NCBI RefSeq assembly: GCF_022014235.1 | Contig: NZ_JAKLTD010000004.1 | Span: 19,795-83,794, forward strand | Length of the DNA stretch: 64,000 nt | Reading direction: 5' to 3' | Source: Methanothermobacter sp. K4 | Lineage (GTDB): Archaea; Methanobacteriota; Methanobacteria; Methanobacteriales; Methanothermobacteraceae | Shown: piece by piece, positions 16,609-25,986 of the stretch | Position numbering within the stretch: the first letter of the stretch is position 1 | Layout of the letters: each line of letters begins with the position of its first letter | The notes under the pieces: model-generated | What the model saw: only the letters and a program-made list of their open reading frames with translations | What the model was told of the DNA's origin: nothing | Database searches by the model: none | Translations under genes and position numbers: made by a program

Positions 16609-16800
16609 AGGGGGTGATGTGTGTATGAGACACACAAACCTATATGTTAGAATTCTAGTATATAAAGATTTCGGTCGTGTTGGGTGGGTTGCAAGCTAAG
16701 GTGTCACATACAAAGTAGTGATGGAGGTCCACACACAGGTCCTCTTTACGTGGGTGCATGCTAAAGTATCACATACAACACACTTATAGACAGGTGACAT
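16609..16800 (+). promoter_or_regulatory. Promoter and leader region with direct repeats and possible leader peptides
   Basis: After the hairpins come GGGGGTGAT (16609-16617, a near-perfect ribosome-binding site), a small TGTGTGT/ACACACA hairpin (16618-16636), a 24-codon frame starting at ATG 16625, the palindrome TAGAATTCTA (16648-16657) and a TATATAAA box (16659-16666). Two direct repeats of about 28 bases follow: 16685-16713 and 16751-16778, the last 18 bases agreeing at 16 positions. A second short frame of 22 codons starts at 16721. The methyltransferase start is next. Together this looks like a regulated promoter with a long leader; the two short frames cannot be shown to be translated. 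Confidence 0.45.
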
Positions 16801-16801
16801 T

Positions 16802-17488
16802 ATGCCAGTTATAGAGGGGCCCCTCTTCACCGCCCGCACATGCCAGGAATACATGAAGATGTTTGATCTCAGAATAAATGAACTTAGGGGACTGCGAATA
16901 CTTGACTGTCCCGCTGGTGCCAGCTCATTCACACCACTCATGGCGGAGCAGGGCCTTGATGTGAGGGCCTGTGACATCATGTACGGTGAGGAGGCAGATA
17001 CTCTTGGAAATATGTGCAGGGAGCACCTCATGGCCCTCACAGATGCCCTTAAGAGAATCAGAAATCATTTCGTGTGGAGGTTCTACTCTTCACCTGAGGA
17101 GATGCTCGAAAAACGTCTGGATGCCTGCAGGTGTTTTGAGGAAAGCTACAGAGAGCACCCTGAACTTTACGTGAGGGGGGACCTCAGGGATTTACCATTT
17201 GATGATGATGAATTTGATCTCCTTCTCTCATCCCATCTCCTCTTCATATATGACCACAGGCTTGACAGGGAATTTCATGAAATGGCCATTTCCGAGATGA
17301 TACGCGTCAGCTCAGAGGTGAGGATATATCCAATCGTCAAGGAGAACGGAAAACTCTCAGAGTATGCAGAGAGCATACTGGAACACAGAAGAGATGAATT
17401 TGAAGCATTCGCAGTTACAGTGGACTATGAGTTCAGGAGGGGAGGTAACATGATGCTTGTTCTGAAAAAAAGGTGTGCTGATGATTAA
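16802..17488 (+). CDS. Class I SAM-dependent methyltransferase
   Basis: A 228-residue protein with a Rossmann-type methyltransferase core: motif I reads LRILDCPAGASSF near residue 35, an acidic DIMYGEEAD after the second strand, and DLRDLPFDDDEFDLLLSSHLLFIY as motif III/IV. The proline in motif I replaces the usual glycine (DxGxG), a known variant in some families. Substrate unknown. The start has AGGTGA six bases upstream. A long leader with direct repeats lies before it, and a short stretch of its 3' part (GGTAACATGATGCTT) recurs with one silent change 60 bases later, beyond the stop. Confidence 0.75.
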   Translation: MPVIEGPLFTARTCQEYMKMFDLRINELRGLRILDCPAGASSFTPLMAEQGLDVRACDIMYGEEADTLGNMCREHLMALTDALKRIRNHFVWRFYSSPEEMLEKRLDACRCFEESYREHPELYVRGDLRDLPFDDDEFDLLLSSHLLFIYDHRLDREFHEMAISEMIRVSSEVRIYPIVKENGKLSEYAESILEHRRDEFEAFAVTVDYEFRRGGNMMLVLKKRCADD

Positions 17489-17565
17489 TAAGGTCGATTT
17501 TAAGGTAATATGATGCTTCGCCCCAAATCTGAGAATCACCTTCTGATCTTCCTCATAACTTAAAG

Positions 17566-20163
17566 TCACCTGATCTCATCCAGTATAGCCTGATGCATCC
17601 TCCTGATGAATTCTATCCGGTCCTCATACTTGAGCACATCCAGGTAACCCTGGGCAACCAGGTTAAAGGCAAATGGTGAGGGTATCCTCGTGTCAATCTG
17701 CTGTATCTCCATCTCACCATCACGGATCCATTCAAGGACCCTGATGGCATTCTCGATGTCCATGTAGTCCTCCATAACCTCCCTGCGGGCCTCCTCGAGT
17801 ATGGGGAACCTGTCATCCAGTTCACTCACAAATTTAAGGAGTATCTTACCCCGTACCTGCTGCCTGCCAACAGATTTCTCCTCCCCCCTGTACCTGCGGA
17901 GTATCATGAGGGCACGGCCAGCGCAGTGTCTGAACCTGCTTGCAAGGGTTTCTGTCCGGTCAAGGGCCTTCTTAAGTATTTCCCTGAGGTTATCAGGTTC
18001 AAGTTCCATGAATGACTCGAGCCCACCCATCTTTCCCTCTGAACTCAGATAGAATCCATTATCGGAGACAGATATCATAACGTCCCGCCGGTAACGCTGT
18101 GCAATGACATAGGCAACAGCCCTTGATAGGGCGTCGTTAACCCTCCTTCCAAAGAGGCTGTGGAAGACGATGAATTTTCTGCCCCCAAATCCAGTGTAGT
18201 ACTCAACAAGCATCCTCCTGATGCTGGGTATTGCCGCGTAGAGGTACTGTTCACGGAAATACTCATAGATTGAACCTGCGGCCCTCTCATCCACGTGGAG
18301 GTAGCCCATTATGAACTCCATTATCTCTGTCCTTGAACGCCCGTACTGGAACTTACCATCCATAATGTCCCTGAAGCGCTGTATGTCAACTGCAAGGTCA
18401 AATGAGAGGGGTAGCTGCTCTGAGAACCATGAGGGAATGTTGGGGGGCCCTGAGGCGGGGCTGACATTGACGGTCATACCCCTTGCATAGTTGAATCTGT
18501 AGATCTTCCCGCCAAGAACGAAGGTATCCCCCTTTCTGAGTTTCTCCATGAAGTCCTCCTCTATCCTCCCCACAACCTTCCCGTTGCACTTAACAACCGC
18601 CGCGCTCCTATCGGGTATGGTCCCTATGTTGGTGGAGTAGAGTATCCTTGCAAGTTTACCCCTCCTCCCGAACATGTTCTTGTCGTGGTCAACCCAGATC
18701 TTGGCATAGACGTACCTCTCCTCGAGCTCGGCATACTCCCCTGCAAGGTAGCTGAGTACAGAGAGGTAATCATCCCTCCTGAGGTCCCTGTAGCAGTAAC
18801 TGTTCCTTATAACCTCCAGGGCATGGTCAATGTCCCATGGGTTCTCAATGGCCATCCCGTATATGTGCTGGGCCAGGACATCCAGGCAGTTCTCGGGTAT
18901 CCTTATGGAATCTATTTTGCCCTCAACGGCGTTCTTGAGTATGAGTGAACACTCAACAAGGTCATCCCTGTCCACGACAACTATCCGTCCTTTCGATTTC
19001 TCATGAAGCTGATGCCCGCTTCTCCCTATCCGCTGAAGGGCCCTTGAAACAGATTTGGGTGAACTCAGAAGAACCACGAGGTCAATGTACCCGATGTCTA
19101 TCCCGAGTTCAAGGGACGTTGACGATACAACCGCCTTCAGCTCACCCCTCTTGAGTTTCTCCTCTGTTTCAAGCCTTATCTCCCTTGAAAGTGATGAGTG
19201 GTGTGCCATGATGTTTTCATCGGTGTAGCTCTCAGGAAAGCGACTTTTCAGGTTGTAAACCACACTCTCGGTCCCGCTCCGCGTGTTGGTGAAGATGAGG
19301 GTTGTCCGGTGTTCCATTATCAGGTCATGGAGGATGTCGTAGAGAGCATTACCAATTTCCTCAGGGTCAGCGGCCACGATATCATCAACCGGGCAGATGA
19401 GTTCAATGTCAAGTTCCTTCAGGTAGCTGACGTCCACTATGATGCAGTCCCTCTCCTCACCGTAGCTGTAACCCACCAGGAATCCTGCAACACGCTCAAG
19501 TGGATGCACCGTTGCAGATAAACCAATCCTTGTGAAGTCACCGACAAGGTGCTGCAGTCTCTCAAGGCTCAGTGAAAGGTGAACACCCCTCTTATTATCT
19601 GCAAGGGAGTGTATTTCATCCACGATAACATAGCGCACAGTTGAAAGCTTTTCACGGAACTTCGGGGCCACCAGGAGTATTGAGAGCGTCTCAGGTGTTG
19701 TTATAAGGATGTGCGGGGGATTCTTGAGCATCCTGGAGCGCTCATAGCTGCTGGTGTCACCGGTCCGCACAGCCTTCCTTATCTCAAGGTCCCTGCCCTC
19801 CTCCTCTGCAATCTCCCTTATACCCTGGAGGGGTTCCTCAAGGTTCCTTTCTATGTCATTATCAAGGGCCTTAAGGGGTGAAATGTATATGCAGTAGACG
19901 CTGTCCTCCAGTTCACCCCTATCTGCAAGTGTGGTGAGTTCACTGATTATTGAAAGAAATGCGGTGAGTGTCTTTCCTGAACCTGTTGGTGACGATACAA
20001 GGACGTTCCTCCCCATGTGTATATCCATTATCGCATACTTCTGGGCCTCTGTGAAATCATCAAAGGTCCTCCTGAACCATTCGCTGACCCATGGGTGGAG
20101 GACCGAGTGTATCCTTCTGCTTGAGTATTTCCTCTTCTGCCTGACTATCATGGGCCTCACCAC
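17566..20163 (-). CDS. lhr: Lhr-core type ATP-dependent helicase
   Basis: An 865-residue superfamily 2 helicase of the Lhr-core class. Walker A SPTGSGKT is at residues 58-65, the DEIH box ([13 protein letters not shown]) near 185, GLSAT motif III, then the second RecA domain with [17 protein letters not shown] and QRIGRSGH (motif VI). A winged helix and the DUF4145-like C-terminal domain typical for Lhr complete it. Archaeal Lhr helicases unwind forked DNA and RNA-DNA hybrids and are linked with replication-coupled repair; the M. thermautotrophicus enzyme has been studied. The start overlaps the metallophosphoesterase gene by 7 bases. Confidence 0.95.
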   Translation of the reverse strand: MVRPMIVRQKRKYSSRRIHSVLHPWVSEWFRRTFDDFTEAQKYAIMDIHMGRNVLVSSPTGSGKTLTAFLSIISELTTLADRGELEDSVYCIYISPLKALDNDIERNLEEPLQGIREIAEEEGRDLEIRKAVRTGDTSSYERSRMLKNPPHILITTPETLSILLVAPKFREKLSTVRYVIVDEIHSLADNKRGVHLSLSLERLQHLVGDFTRIGLSATVHPLERVAGFLVGYSYGEERDCIIVDVSYLKELDIELICPVDDIVAADPEEIGNALYDILHDLIMEHRTTLIFTNTRSGTESVVYNLKSRFPESYTDENIMAHHSSLSREIRLETEEKLKRGELKAVVSSTSLELGIDIGYIDLVVLLSSPKSVSRALQRIGRSGHQLHEKSKGRIVVVDRDDLVECSLILKNAVEGKIDSIRIPENCLDVLAQHIYGMAIENPWDIDHALEVIRNSYCYRDLRRDDYLSVLSYLAGEYAELEERYVYAKIWVDHDKNMFGRRGKLARILYSTNIGTIPDRSAAVVKCNGKVVGRIEEDFMEKLRKGDTFVLGGKIYRFNYARGMTVNVSPASGPPNIPSWFSEQLPLSFDLAVDIQRFRDIMDGKFQYGRSRTEIMEFIMGYLHVDERAAGSIYEYFREQYLYAAIPSIRRMLVEYYTGFGGRKFIVFHSLFGRRVNDALSRAVAYVIAQRYRRDVMISVSDNGFYLSSEGKMGGLESFMELEPDNLREILKKALDRTETLASRFRHCAGRALMILRRYRGEEKSVGRQQVRGKILLKFVSELDDRFPILEEARREVMEDYMDIENAIRVLEWIRDGEMEIQQIDTRIPSPFAFNLVAQGYLDVLKYEDRIEFIRRMHQAILDEIR

Positions 20164-20903
20164 CCATCACTGAATCCCGTGGATGAGGTGAACTCCATGA
20201 GGGCACCCACCGTCCCGAAATCGAAAACCTCAAAGTCCTCAACACCATAGACATGGAATTCCTCAATCTCAGCCTCCCTGAGGAAGGGGGATAGTACAGC
20301 CTCATGGAGGATGTCAGAGCCCTCGGTTATGAAATTGAAGGATGGCATGACAACGAGGTTCATATCCCTGAAGGGCCCCAGGAGGAAGCATTTGATCTTT
20401 TCAACTCTTTCACCGCTTCTGAGACCCACACAGGGGTGTTCATGACCTATGATGATATTTTCAGCGTCAAGTCCTTCTGGTATCACATGGCCATGTGTCA
20501 GGAGGAAATCATCCACCTTCATGGTTTCATGGATTGCAATACCTGAGATACTGGACATGTGGGGTATGATTGGGTCATGATTACCCTTGATCAGTGTTAT
20601 CTCCCTGAAGTTTTCCTGGAGGTAGTCCATCATCCTAATGATTTCGCGGTTCTCCTGACGGCTCACCCTACCGAATTCATGCTTGAGGTCACCATTTATG
20701 ATGATGCCTGAGGCACCTGATGCGTCCCTTATGGATTCTATCCGCTCAACTATCCTTCTGAACTGGAATCCCGGGACCATCACTCCCTCACTGGTGAGGT
20801 ACTGTTCGTACCCCAGGTGGAGGTCGGCTACTATCATTGAATCCTCAATGAGAAGTGACAGGTCACATATTTCCAGTCCATCCATCAGTTTAACCGTGTT
20901 CAT
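20157..20903 (-). CDS. Metallophosphoesterase next to Lhr helicase
   Basis: A 248-residue calcineurin-like phosphoesterase with the metal motifs [25 protein letters not shown] and THGH then GHEHP. This archaeal subfamily (COG1407, SbcD-related) is often encoded with Lhr-type helicases, and here it overlaps the helicase by 7 bases, so a joint role in processing nucleic acids is a reasonable inference. It also overlaps the prenyltransferase upstream by 4 bases. Substrate unproven; both nuclease and phosphodiesterase activities are possible. Confidence 0.9.
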   Translation of the reverse strand: MNTVKLMDGLEICDLSLLIEDSMIVADLHLGYEQYLTSEGVMVPGFQFRRIVERIESIRDASGASGIIINGDLKHEFGRVSRQENREIIRMMDYLQENFREITLIKGNHDPIIPHMSSISGIAIHETMKVDDFLLTHGHVIPEGLDAENIIIGHEHPCVGLRSGERVEKIKCFLLGPFRDMNLVVMPSFNFITEGSDILHEAVLSPFLREAEIEEFHVYGVEDFEVFDFGTVGALMEFTSSTGFSDGW

Positions 20904-21844
20904 TGCATCACCAGAACACTGATGAGGTAGAGGAGGTCAAGGGCCCCGAAGGCTATGAGTGAGTTCATCACAACCTCAGATCCCTTCACATTAACTTCAT
21001 CTGAGCCATGGAGGTAATAATAGATGCAGGGAACTGTGACTGTAAGTGAAAGTAGAGCTATTATGGGAAAACTGATCCTGGGATCAAAATGTGGGGAGAA
21101 TTCGAGAAGTCCCAGTGCAACCGTTGCAGCAGTCGCACTTAAGGCCATAACTGCCCTGGATGCAGGCACACCCCTCCTGACAGGAAACGTCATCTTGCCC
21201 CCCAGCAGGTCCTCCCTGAGGTCAGGTATCTCAACGTTTATGATGAAAACAAGCTGCAGAAGCATTATTGGGATGGAGAAGAGGATTAGAGGGGTATCAA
21301 TCACGCCCCTGATTACAGAGTAACCCATTGCAGGGAATATGAAACCTGTAAGGGCTGTTGCAACCTCACCCAGCCCCCTGTATGAGAGTCTGGCTGGTGG
21401 GGCACTGTAAAACCATCCAAGCAGATTACCGGCAACTGCAAGTAGAAGAACTGCAGGATTACGGTAGATGAAAGTGTAGATAACGGCAAGTGCCAGGGAT
21501 ACTGATATGAGAAGGACAGCGAACTTCCAGGCAAATCCTCTGAGTTCCGGGTGTCTCTGGAGAACCCCGCTTCCCCCGGTATATGCTGTCGCAGCATCAG
21601 GGTTGTCCAGTTCAAAGTCATAGTAGTCATTGCTGTAGGATACAGAAAGATGGGCCGGCATCACGATCGCATATCCCATGATGAACTGGTCAGGGGGAAG
21701 GTAACCCCTCCCTATACCTGCAAGAACGGCCCCTGTGGCATAGAGGATCAGGCCAGCCCCGAGAAATGGAAGTCTACCCAGTTTGATAACCTCAGACAGT
21801 AAATACCACCGGGACTTTTTTTTCTTGACATCCAGTTTATGCAT
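20900..21844 (-). CDS. UbiA-family prenyltransferase, MenA-like
   Basis: A 314-residue membrane enzyme with eight or so membrane segments. The first Asp-rich motif reads SNDYYDFELDNPDAATAYTGG, followed by GSGVLQR, which is closer to MenA (1,4-dihydroxy-2-naphthoate prenyltransferase) than to the ether-lipid DGGGP synthase. Methanobacteriales make no menaquinone, so the aromatic or other acceptor is unknown. AGGAGG with six bases before the ATG at 21844 fixes the start; an ATG two codons earlier overlaps the ribosome-binding site. It overlaps the phosphoesterase gene by 4 bases, so all three genes form one unit. Confidence 0.85.
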   Translation of the reverse strand: MHKLDVKKKKSRWYLLSEVIKLGRLPFLGAGLILYATGAVLAGIGRGYLPPDQFIMGYAIVMPAHLSVSYSNDYYDFELDNPDAATAYTGGSGVLQRHPELRGFAWKFAVLLISVSLALAVIYTFIYRNPAVLLLAVAGNLLGWFYSAPPARLSYRGLGEVATALTGFIFPAMGYSVIRGVIDTPLILFSIPIMLLQLVFIINVEIPDLREDLLGGKMTFPVRRGVPASRAVMALSATAATVALGLLEFSPHFDPRISFPIIALLSLTVTVPCIYYYLHGSDEVNVKGSEVVMNSLIAFGALDLLYLISVLVMQ

Positions 21845-21966
21845 CCACATCCTCCTACCAGTCAGGAATTGGGTCCATTAACATTTATATCGTCTGTGGA
21901 ATAAAAGATTATCAGCACTGATTTATCATTGCAGAATCAATCAGGTGAATTTATCAGGTGATTCTC

Positions 21967-22515
21967 ATGGCTGATAGGACCTTGAAGGATAATATTGGCC
22001 TCATGGATTCAGAGGAAAAGATGAAGGCCGTGGATGAACTTGAACCATCAGAGGAATCCGTTGAAATACTTTTAAGACTTCTGGAGGATGAAAGTCATCC
22101 TGTCAGATTTAAAGCTGCAGAGAAACTTGCAGAATTCGGGAAAGTATCTCTTGAGGGGCTCATTGAAATAATGGACACTGCAGAGGGGGATGTCAGGAGA
22201 TACGCCACATTCGCCCTCAAGAAGATAGGGGATCCCTGCGTTGTGGATCACTTCATTGAGGCACTTGGGGATGAGGACTGGGGAGTGAGGAAATTCGCTG
22301 CAAGGTCCCTTGGGGAACTGGGGGATAAGAGGGCCGTGGAACCACTCATAGGGGCACTTGAGGATGAGGACTGGGGAGTTAAACTGGCAGCTGTAAGGTC
22401 ACTTGGCGACCTAAGGGATCCAAGGGCCATAGAGCCAATCAAGAAGGCCAGAAGAAAGGGGGATAAGGACTTCAAGAAGGCTGCCAATAAGTCACTCAAA
22501 AAGATCCAGTCCTAG
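21967..22515 (+). CDS. HEAT-repeat (PBS lyase-like) protein
   Basis: A 182-residue protein made of about five HEAT-like repeats of some 31 residues. Two are nearly identical (EALGDEDWGVRKFAARSLGEL and GALEDEDWGVKLAAVRSLGDL), with DPRAVEPL-type loops between helices, and the C-terminus is basic. Such proteins serve as binding platforms; in phycobilisome organisms they are lyases, which does not apply here. CAGGTGAT just before the ATG at 21967 sets the start over a GTG at 21958. It is a single gene ahead of the carotenoid cluster. Confidence 0.85.
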   Translation: MADRTLKDNIGLMDSEEKMKAVDELEPSEESVEILLRLLEDESHPVRFKAAEKLAEFGKVSLEGLIEIMDTAEGDVRRYATFALKKIGDPCVVDHFIEALGDEDWGVRKFAARSLGELGDKRAVEPLIGALEDEDWGVKLAAVRSLGDLRDPRAIEPIKKARRKGDKDFKKAANKSLKKIQS

Positions 22516-22584
22516 CCTTGGGTTTTCGTTGGGTGAAGTGTTCATCAATCACTTAATTCAGTAATATTGTTTATTACAGTCCTC

Positions 22585-22648
22585 ATGAAACTTTTATATT
22601 TTTTGAGTGTCATTATATATCTATATATAATTTTTAGCCGGTGGTTTC
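22585..22648 (+). promoter_or_regulatory. AT-rich promoter of the carotenoid genes
   Basis: The 133-base gap before the desaturase contains two TATA-like stretches, CTTTTATATTTTTT (about 22591-22604) and TATATATCTATATATAA (about 22614-22630). The second is too close to the ATG for more than a very short leader unless the transcript is nearly leaderless. No operator symmetry stands out. Confidence 0.45.
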
Positions 22649-24124
22649 ATGAGGATAGTGATCGTGGGGGCTGGATTTGGAGGTCTATCTGCAGCAGCGC
22701 TTCTTGCAGGGGATGGGATGGATGTAACTGTTATTGAGAAAAATGAGGGTCCAGGTGGTCGTGCAAGCGTCTACAGTGAGGGGGGGTTCACATTTGATAT
22801 GGGCCCATCATGGTACCTCATGCCGGACATATTTGAGAACTTCTTTGCAGAGTTCAAAAGGAAACCTGAGGATTTCTACTCCCTGAAACAACTTGACCCT
22901 GCATACAGGGTATTCTTTGATGATGATAAGGTTGTAAGTGTCTCACCAGATATTGAAAGGAACTATGAACTCTTTGACAGCTTCGAGGAAAACGGGGGCG
23001 AGAAGCTCAGGGAGTACCTCCATTCAGCAGGCGAACTTTATGATTCCGTTGTAAAGGAGATGCTCTACAGGGACTACCGTTCAATCCTTGACTTCCTGAA
23101 TGGGAAGCTCCTGCTCCAGGGGATAAGACTCAACATACTTGAATCCCTTGAGCACTTTGTTAACAAACGCTTTGAGAGTGATGAGGCAAGAAAGATACTT
23201 CAGTACTCCATAGGATTCCTTGGAAGCGCACCGCAGGATACACCATCCATGTACCATATCATGTCCCACATTGACATGACACTGGGGGTTTTCTACCCTG
23301 AGGGGGGTATAAGGAGGGTTGCAGAGTCCATATATGAACTTGCACTTGAGAACGGGGCCGAATTCCGTTTCAATGAGGAGGCTAAGAGGATAGAGGTTAC
23401 AGATAATATGGCCAAATCTGTTGTGACCGACAGGAACATCCACGATGCCGATGCAGTGCTTGTGAATGCAGATTACCCCCACAGTGAACTTGAACTCCTT
23501 GATGCCGACCACAGGACCTATGATGAGAATTACTGGAATTCAAGGGTACTGGCACCATCAGCCTTTGTGGCCTACGTGGGTGTTGACCGCACCATAGACG
23601 CCCTTGACCACCATAACCTCTTCCTTGAGAGGGACTGGGCAGACAAATTCCAGCAGGTCTTTGACCCTGAGAAGGCCTCATGGCCTGATAGGCCATCATA
23701 CTATGTGAATGTTCCCTCAAGGACGGATACAACAGCTGCTCCTGAGGGATCAGACACCCTCTTCATACTGGTTCCACTGGCACCGGGTATGGAGGATAAC
23801 CAGGAGCTGAGGGAGGGCCTCTACAGCAGGGTCATGGATGACCTTGAGGGGAAGACCGGTATGAAGATAAGGGACCATGTGGTGGTGAAGCGTATATTCG
23901 CCATAAATGACTTCAGGGAACGCTACAATGCATACAGGGGGACAGCACTTGGCCTATCCCATACTCTCAGGCAGACCGCCCTCTGGAGACCGGCACATAA
24001 AAGTAAGAAGGTTAAAAACCTTTACTACACTGGACAGTACACCCATCCAGGTATAGGGGTGCCAATGACACTAATATCCTCCCAGATTGTCTGCAAAGAG
24101 ATACTGGAAGAAATGGGCGAATAG
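22649..24124 (+). CDS. crtI: Phytoene desaturase-like oxidoreductase (CrtI family)
   Basis: A 491-residue FAD enzyme. The N-terminal dinucleotide fold IVIVGAGFGGLSAAALL (residues 3-19), EKNEGPGGRASVYSEGGFTFDMGPSWYLMP, and the C-terminal YTGQYTHPGIGVPM are CrtI signatures. The family removes hydrogen from phytoene to give lycopene, probably using FAD with another electron acceptor, at the membrane. It is the first gene of a rightward set with phytoene synthase (36-base gap) and a UbiA enzyme, which strongly supports a carotenoid role. Whether it makes four or fewer desaturations cannot be told. Confidence 0.9.
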   Translation: MRIVIVGAGFGGLSAAALLAGDGMDVTVIEKNEGPGGRASVYSEGGFTFDMGPSWYLMPDIFENFFAEFKRKPEDFYSLKQLDPAYRVFFDDDKVVSVSPDIERNYELFDSFEENGGEKLREYLHSAGELYDSVVKEMLYRDYRSILDFLNGKLLLQGIRLNILESLEHFVNKRFESDEARKILQYSIGFLGSAPQDTPSMYHIMSHIDMTLGVFYPEGGIRRVAESIYELALENGAEFRFNEEAKRIEVTDNMAKSVVTDRNIHDADAVLVNADYPHSELELLDADHRTYDENYWNSRVLAPSAFVAYVGVDRTIDALDHHNLFLERDWADKFQQVFDPEKASWPDRPSYYVNVPSRTDTTAAPEGSDTLFILVPLAPGMEDNQELREGLYSRVMDDLEGKTGMKIRDHVVVKRIFAINDFRERYNAYRGTALGLSHTLRQTALWRPAHKSKKVKNLYYTGQYTHPGIGVPMTLISSQIVCKEILEEMGE

Positions 24125-24160
24125 TCCAGAATTCCATGAAAGGCAACTTTAAAAGGTTAC

Positions 24161-25033
24161 ATGGGTGATAGGCTCTTGATTGATGAAAAAATCTATTCAA
24201 TATTCAAAAGGGGAAGCAAAACATACTTCTACAGCACCCTCTTCTTCCCACCAAAGGTGAGGAGGGACGTTTTCATACTCTACAGTTTCCTGAGAAAGGC
24301 AGATGACTATGTTGACAGAATACCCCAGGATACCGAGGGGTTCTACGACTTTGTTGAACGCTACCGGGCGGCATCATCAGGCGAAAAAACAGGGGATGTG
24401 GTTGTTGATTCATTCGCTGAACTTTCAGCCAGAAAATCTTTCAATAAAGAGTGGACAGAGGCCTTTCTAAGATCAATGGAGATGGATATAACTGTCTCAT
24501 CCTACAGGACAATGGCTGACCTTGAGGAGTACCTCCTGGGTTCATCTGAGGTTGTGGGCCTATTCATGGCATCCATCATGGGCCTTGACACAGATTCATA
24601 CCCACATGCCCGCTACCTCGGGAGGGCCATGCAGTACGTCAACTTCATAAGGGACATAGCAGAGGACATTGAACTCGGGAGGCTCTACTTTCCGCTGACT
24701 GAACTTGAAAGATTTGATCTGGAGTCACTGGATTTAAGTGAAATAAGGGGAAGGGAGGATGATTTCAGATCCTTCCTCAGGGCTCAGATTGATATTTACA
24801 GGGACTGGCAGAGGAGGGCAGAGGAGGGTTACAGGTACATCCCCTACCGCTACCTGGTACCCATAAAGACCGCCGCCGACATGTACCTCTGGACGTCCAG
24901 GATAATCGAAAGGGACCCCCTCATAGTCTACCGGAGGAAGGTGAAGCCATCAAGGGGCAGGGTGGTCTCAGGGGCCCTCCTGAACATGCTGAGGCTCATC
25001 AGGCCCAGGGCACCCATTAATCAGGGTATTTAG
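24161..25033 (+). CDS. crtB: Phytoene/squalene synthase family (CrtB-like)
   Basis: A 290-residue head-to-head prenyl synthase. The two Asp-rich motifs are RKADDYVDRI near residue 45 and RDIAEDIELGRLYFP near residue 165, both intact, with FYSTLFFP-type N-terminal helix typical of CrtB. It should condense two geranylgeranyl diphosphates to phytoene, although C30 substrate use cannot be excluded from sequence. It lies between the desaturase and the UbiA gene on the same strand with gaps of 36 and 11 bases, so the three are probably co-transcribed. Confidence 0.9.
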   Translation: MGDRLLIDEKIYSIFKRGSKTYFYSTLFFPPKVRRDVFILYSFLRKADDYVDRIPQDTEGFYDFVERYRAASSGEKTGDVVVDSFAELSARKSFNKEWTEAFLRSMEMDITVSSYRTMADLEEYLLGSSEVVGLFMASIMGLDTDSYPHARYLGRAMQYVNFIRDIAEDIELGRLYFPLTELERFDLESLDLSEIRGREDDFRSFLRAQIDIYRDWQRRAEEGYRYIPYRYLVPIKTAADMYLWTSRIIERDPLIVYRRKVKPSRGRVVSGALLNMLRLIRPRAPINQGI

Positions 25034-25044
25034 GGGACCTTCAA

Positions 25045-25938
25045 ATGCCTCAGATGACCTCCAGATCCCTTTTTAATTCAATCAGGGATTATACGGGCTT
25101 TCTGGTTGGCATATCCAGATTCAGGTTCTGGATATACACCGGGGGGACGTATGTAATTGGATACACCCTTGCAGCGGAGGGTTTCACAGATTTTCTTGCA
25201 CCGGCCTATTACATCTACCTCCTATACTTCTTTTTCCCGGCGAATGTGTTCATCTACGGCGTCAATGACTACTGGGATGAGGATACAGACAGATTCAACC
25301 CCAAAAAGGGCTCAAGGGAGCACATGTTGATGCAGAGTGAGAGGAGGAAACTCAGAAATTCACTGCTTGCAGTTACAGGTATCAGCGCCGCCCTCATGTT
25401 TTCACAGAAACCACAGGATACCATTCTTTTCCTCGGATTTTTATTTTTATCCTATTTCTACAGTGCACCCCCACTCAGATTCAAGGAGAGACCCTTCCTG
25501 GATTTTTCATCCAATTACCTCTACATCATGCCCGGTGTATTTGCCTACAGCCTTGCATCAGGAAGCCTCCCTGAACCCATAATCCTCCTTGCAGGCTACT
25601 GCCACATCGCTGCCATGCACATATTCTCTGCCGTACCTGACACAGAGTACGACAGGAGGGCAGGAATCAACACAACACCAGTATTCATGGGTGAAAGGGC
25701 GGCACTTGCACTTTCAGCAGCCTTCTGGCTGATATTATCCTTCATCACAATCTATCTTACAGATCTACATCCCCTCAGCTTCCTGGTATTTGCGTATCCT
25801 GCATTTCCCATTTCGGTACTTCTTTTCGAAAGAATAAGGATAGAGAGGGTTTACTGGTACCTGCCCTACGTCAACACAGCCCTTGGGGGTCTGCTATTCC
25901 TTGCGCTCATAAACCACAAGATTTTTCACTGGATTTGA
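25045..25938 (+). CDS. UbiA-family enzyme resembling lycopene elongase
   Basis: A 297-residue membrane prenyltransferase. Motif 1 is YGVNDYWDEDTDRFNPKKG and motif 2 AMHIFSAVPDTEYDRRAGI; both closely recall haloarchaeal lycopene elongase/hydratase (LyeJ), which adds C5 units to lycopene for C50 carotenoids such as bacterioruberin. The position right after crtI and crtB fits. GGGGACC precedes the ATG. A short stretch at its end (TTTTCACTGGATTT) recurs with a gap 37 bases later. Substrate inferred from motif and neighbours, not proven. Confidence 0.85.
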   Translation: MPQMTSRSLFNSIRDYTGFLVGISRFRFWIYTGGTYVIGYTLAAEGFTDFLAPAYYIYLLYFFFPANVFIYGVNDYWDEDTDRFNPKKGSREHMLMQSERRKLRNSLLAVTGISAALMFSQKPQDTILFLGFLFLSYFYSAPPLRFKERPFLDFSSNYLYIMPGVFAYSLASGSLPEPIILLAGYCHIAAMHIFSAVPDTEYDRRAGINTTPVFMGERAALALSAAFWLILSFITIYLTDLHPLSFLVFAYPAFPISVLLFERIRIERVYWYLPYVNTALGGLLFLALINHKIFHWI

Positions 25939-25986
25939 TCTTGAAGGTTTTTTGCTGTAGTTTTCTGGATTTAACTATTCAGGATC

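Noticed and set aside
17536-17585. Possible gene-end duplication after the Lhr gene
   Set aside because: TCACCT and GATCT recur 30 bases apart, but the match is short and gapped, and TCACCT is common as the complement of ribosome-binding sites.
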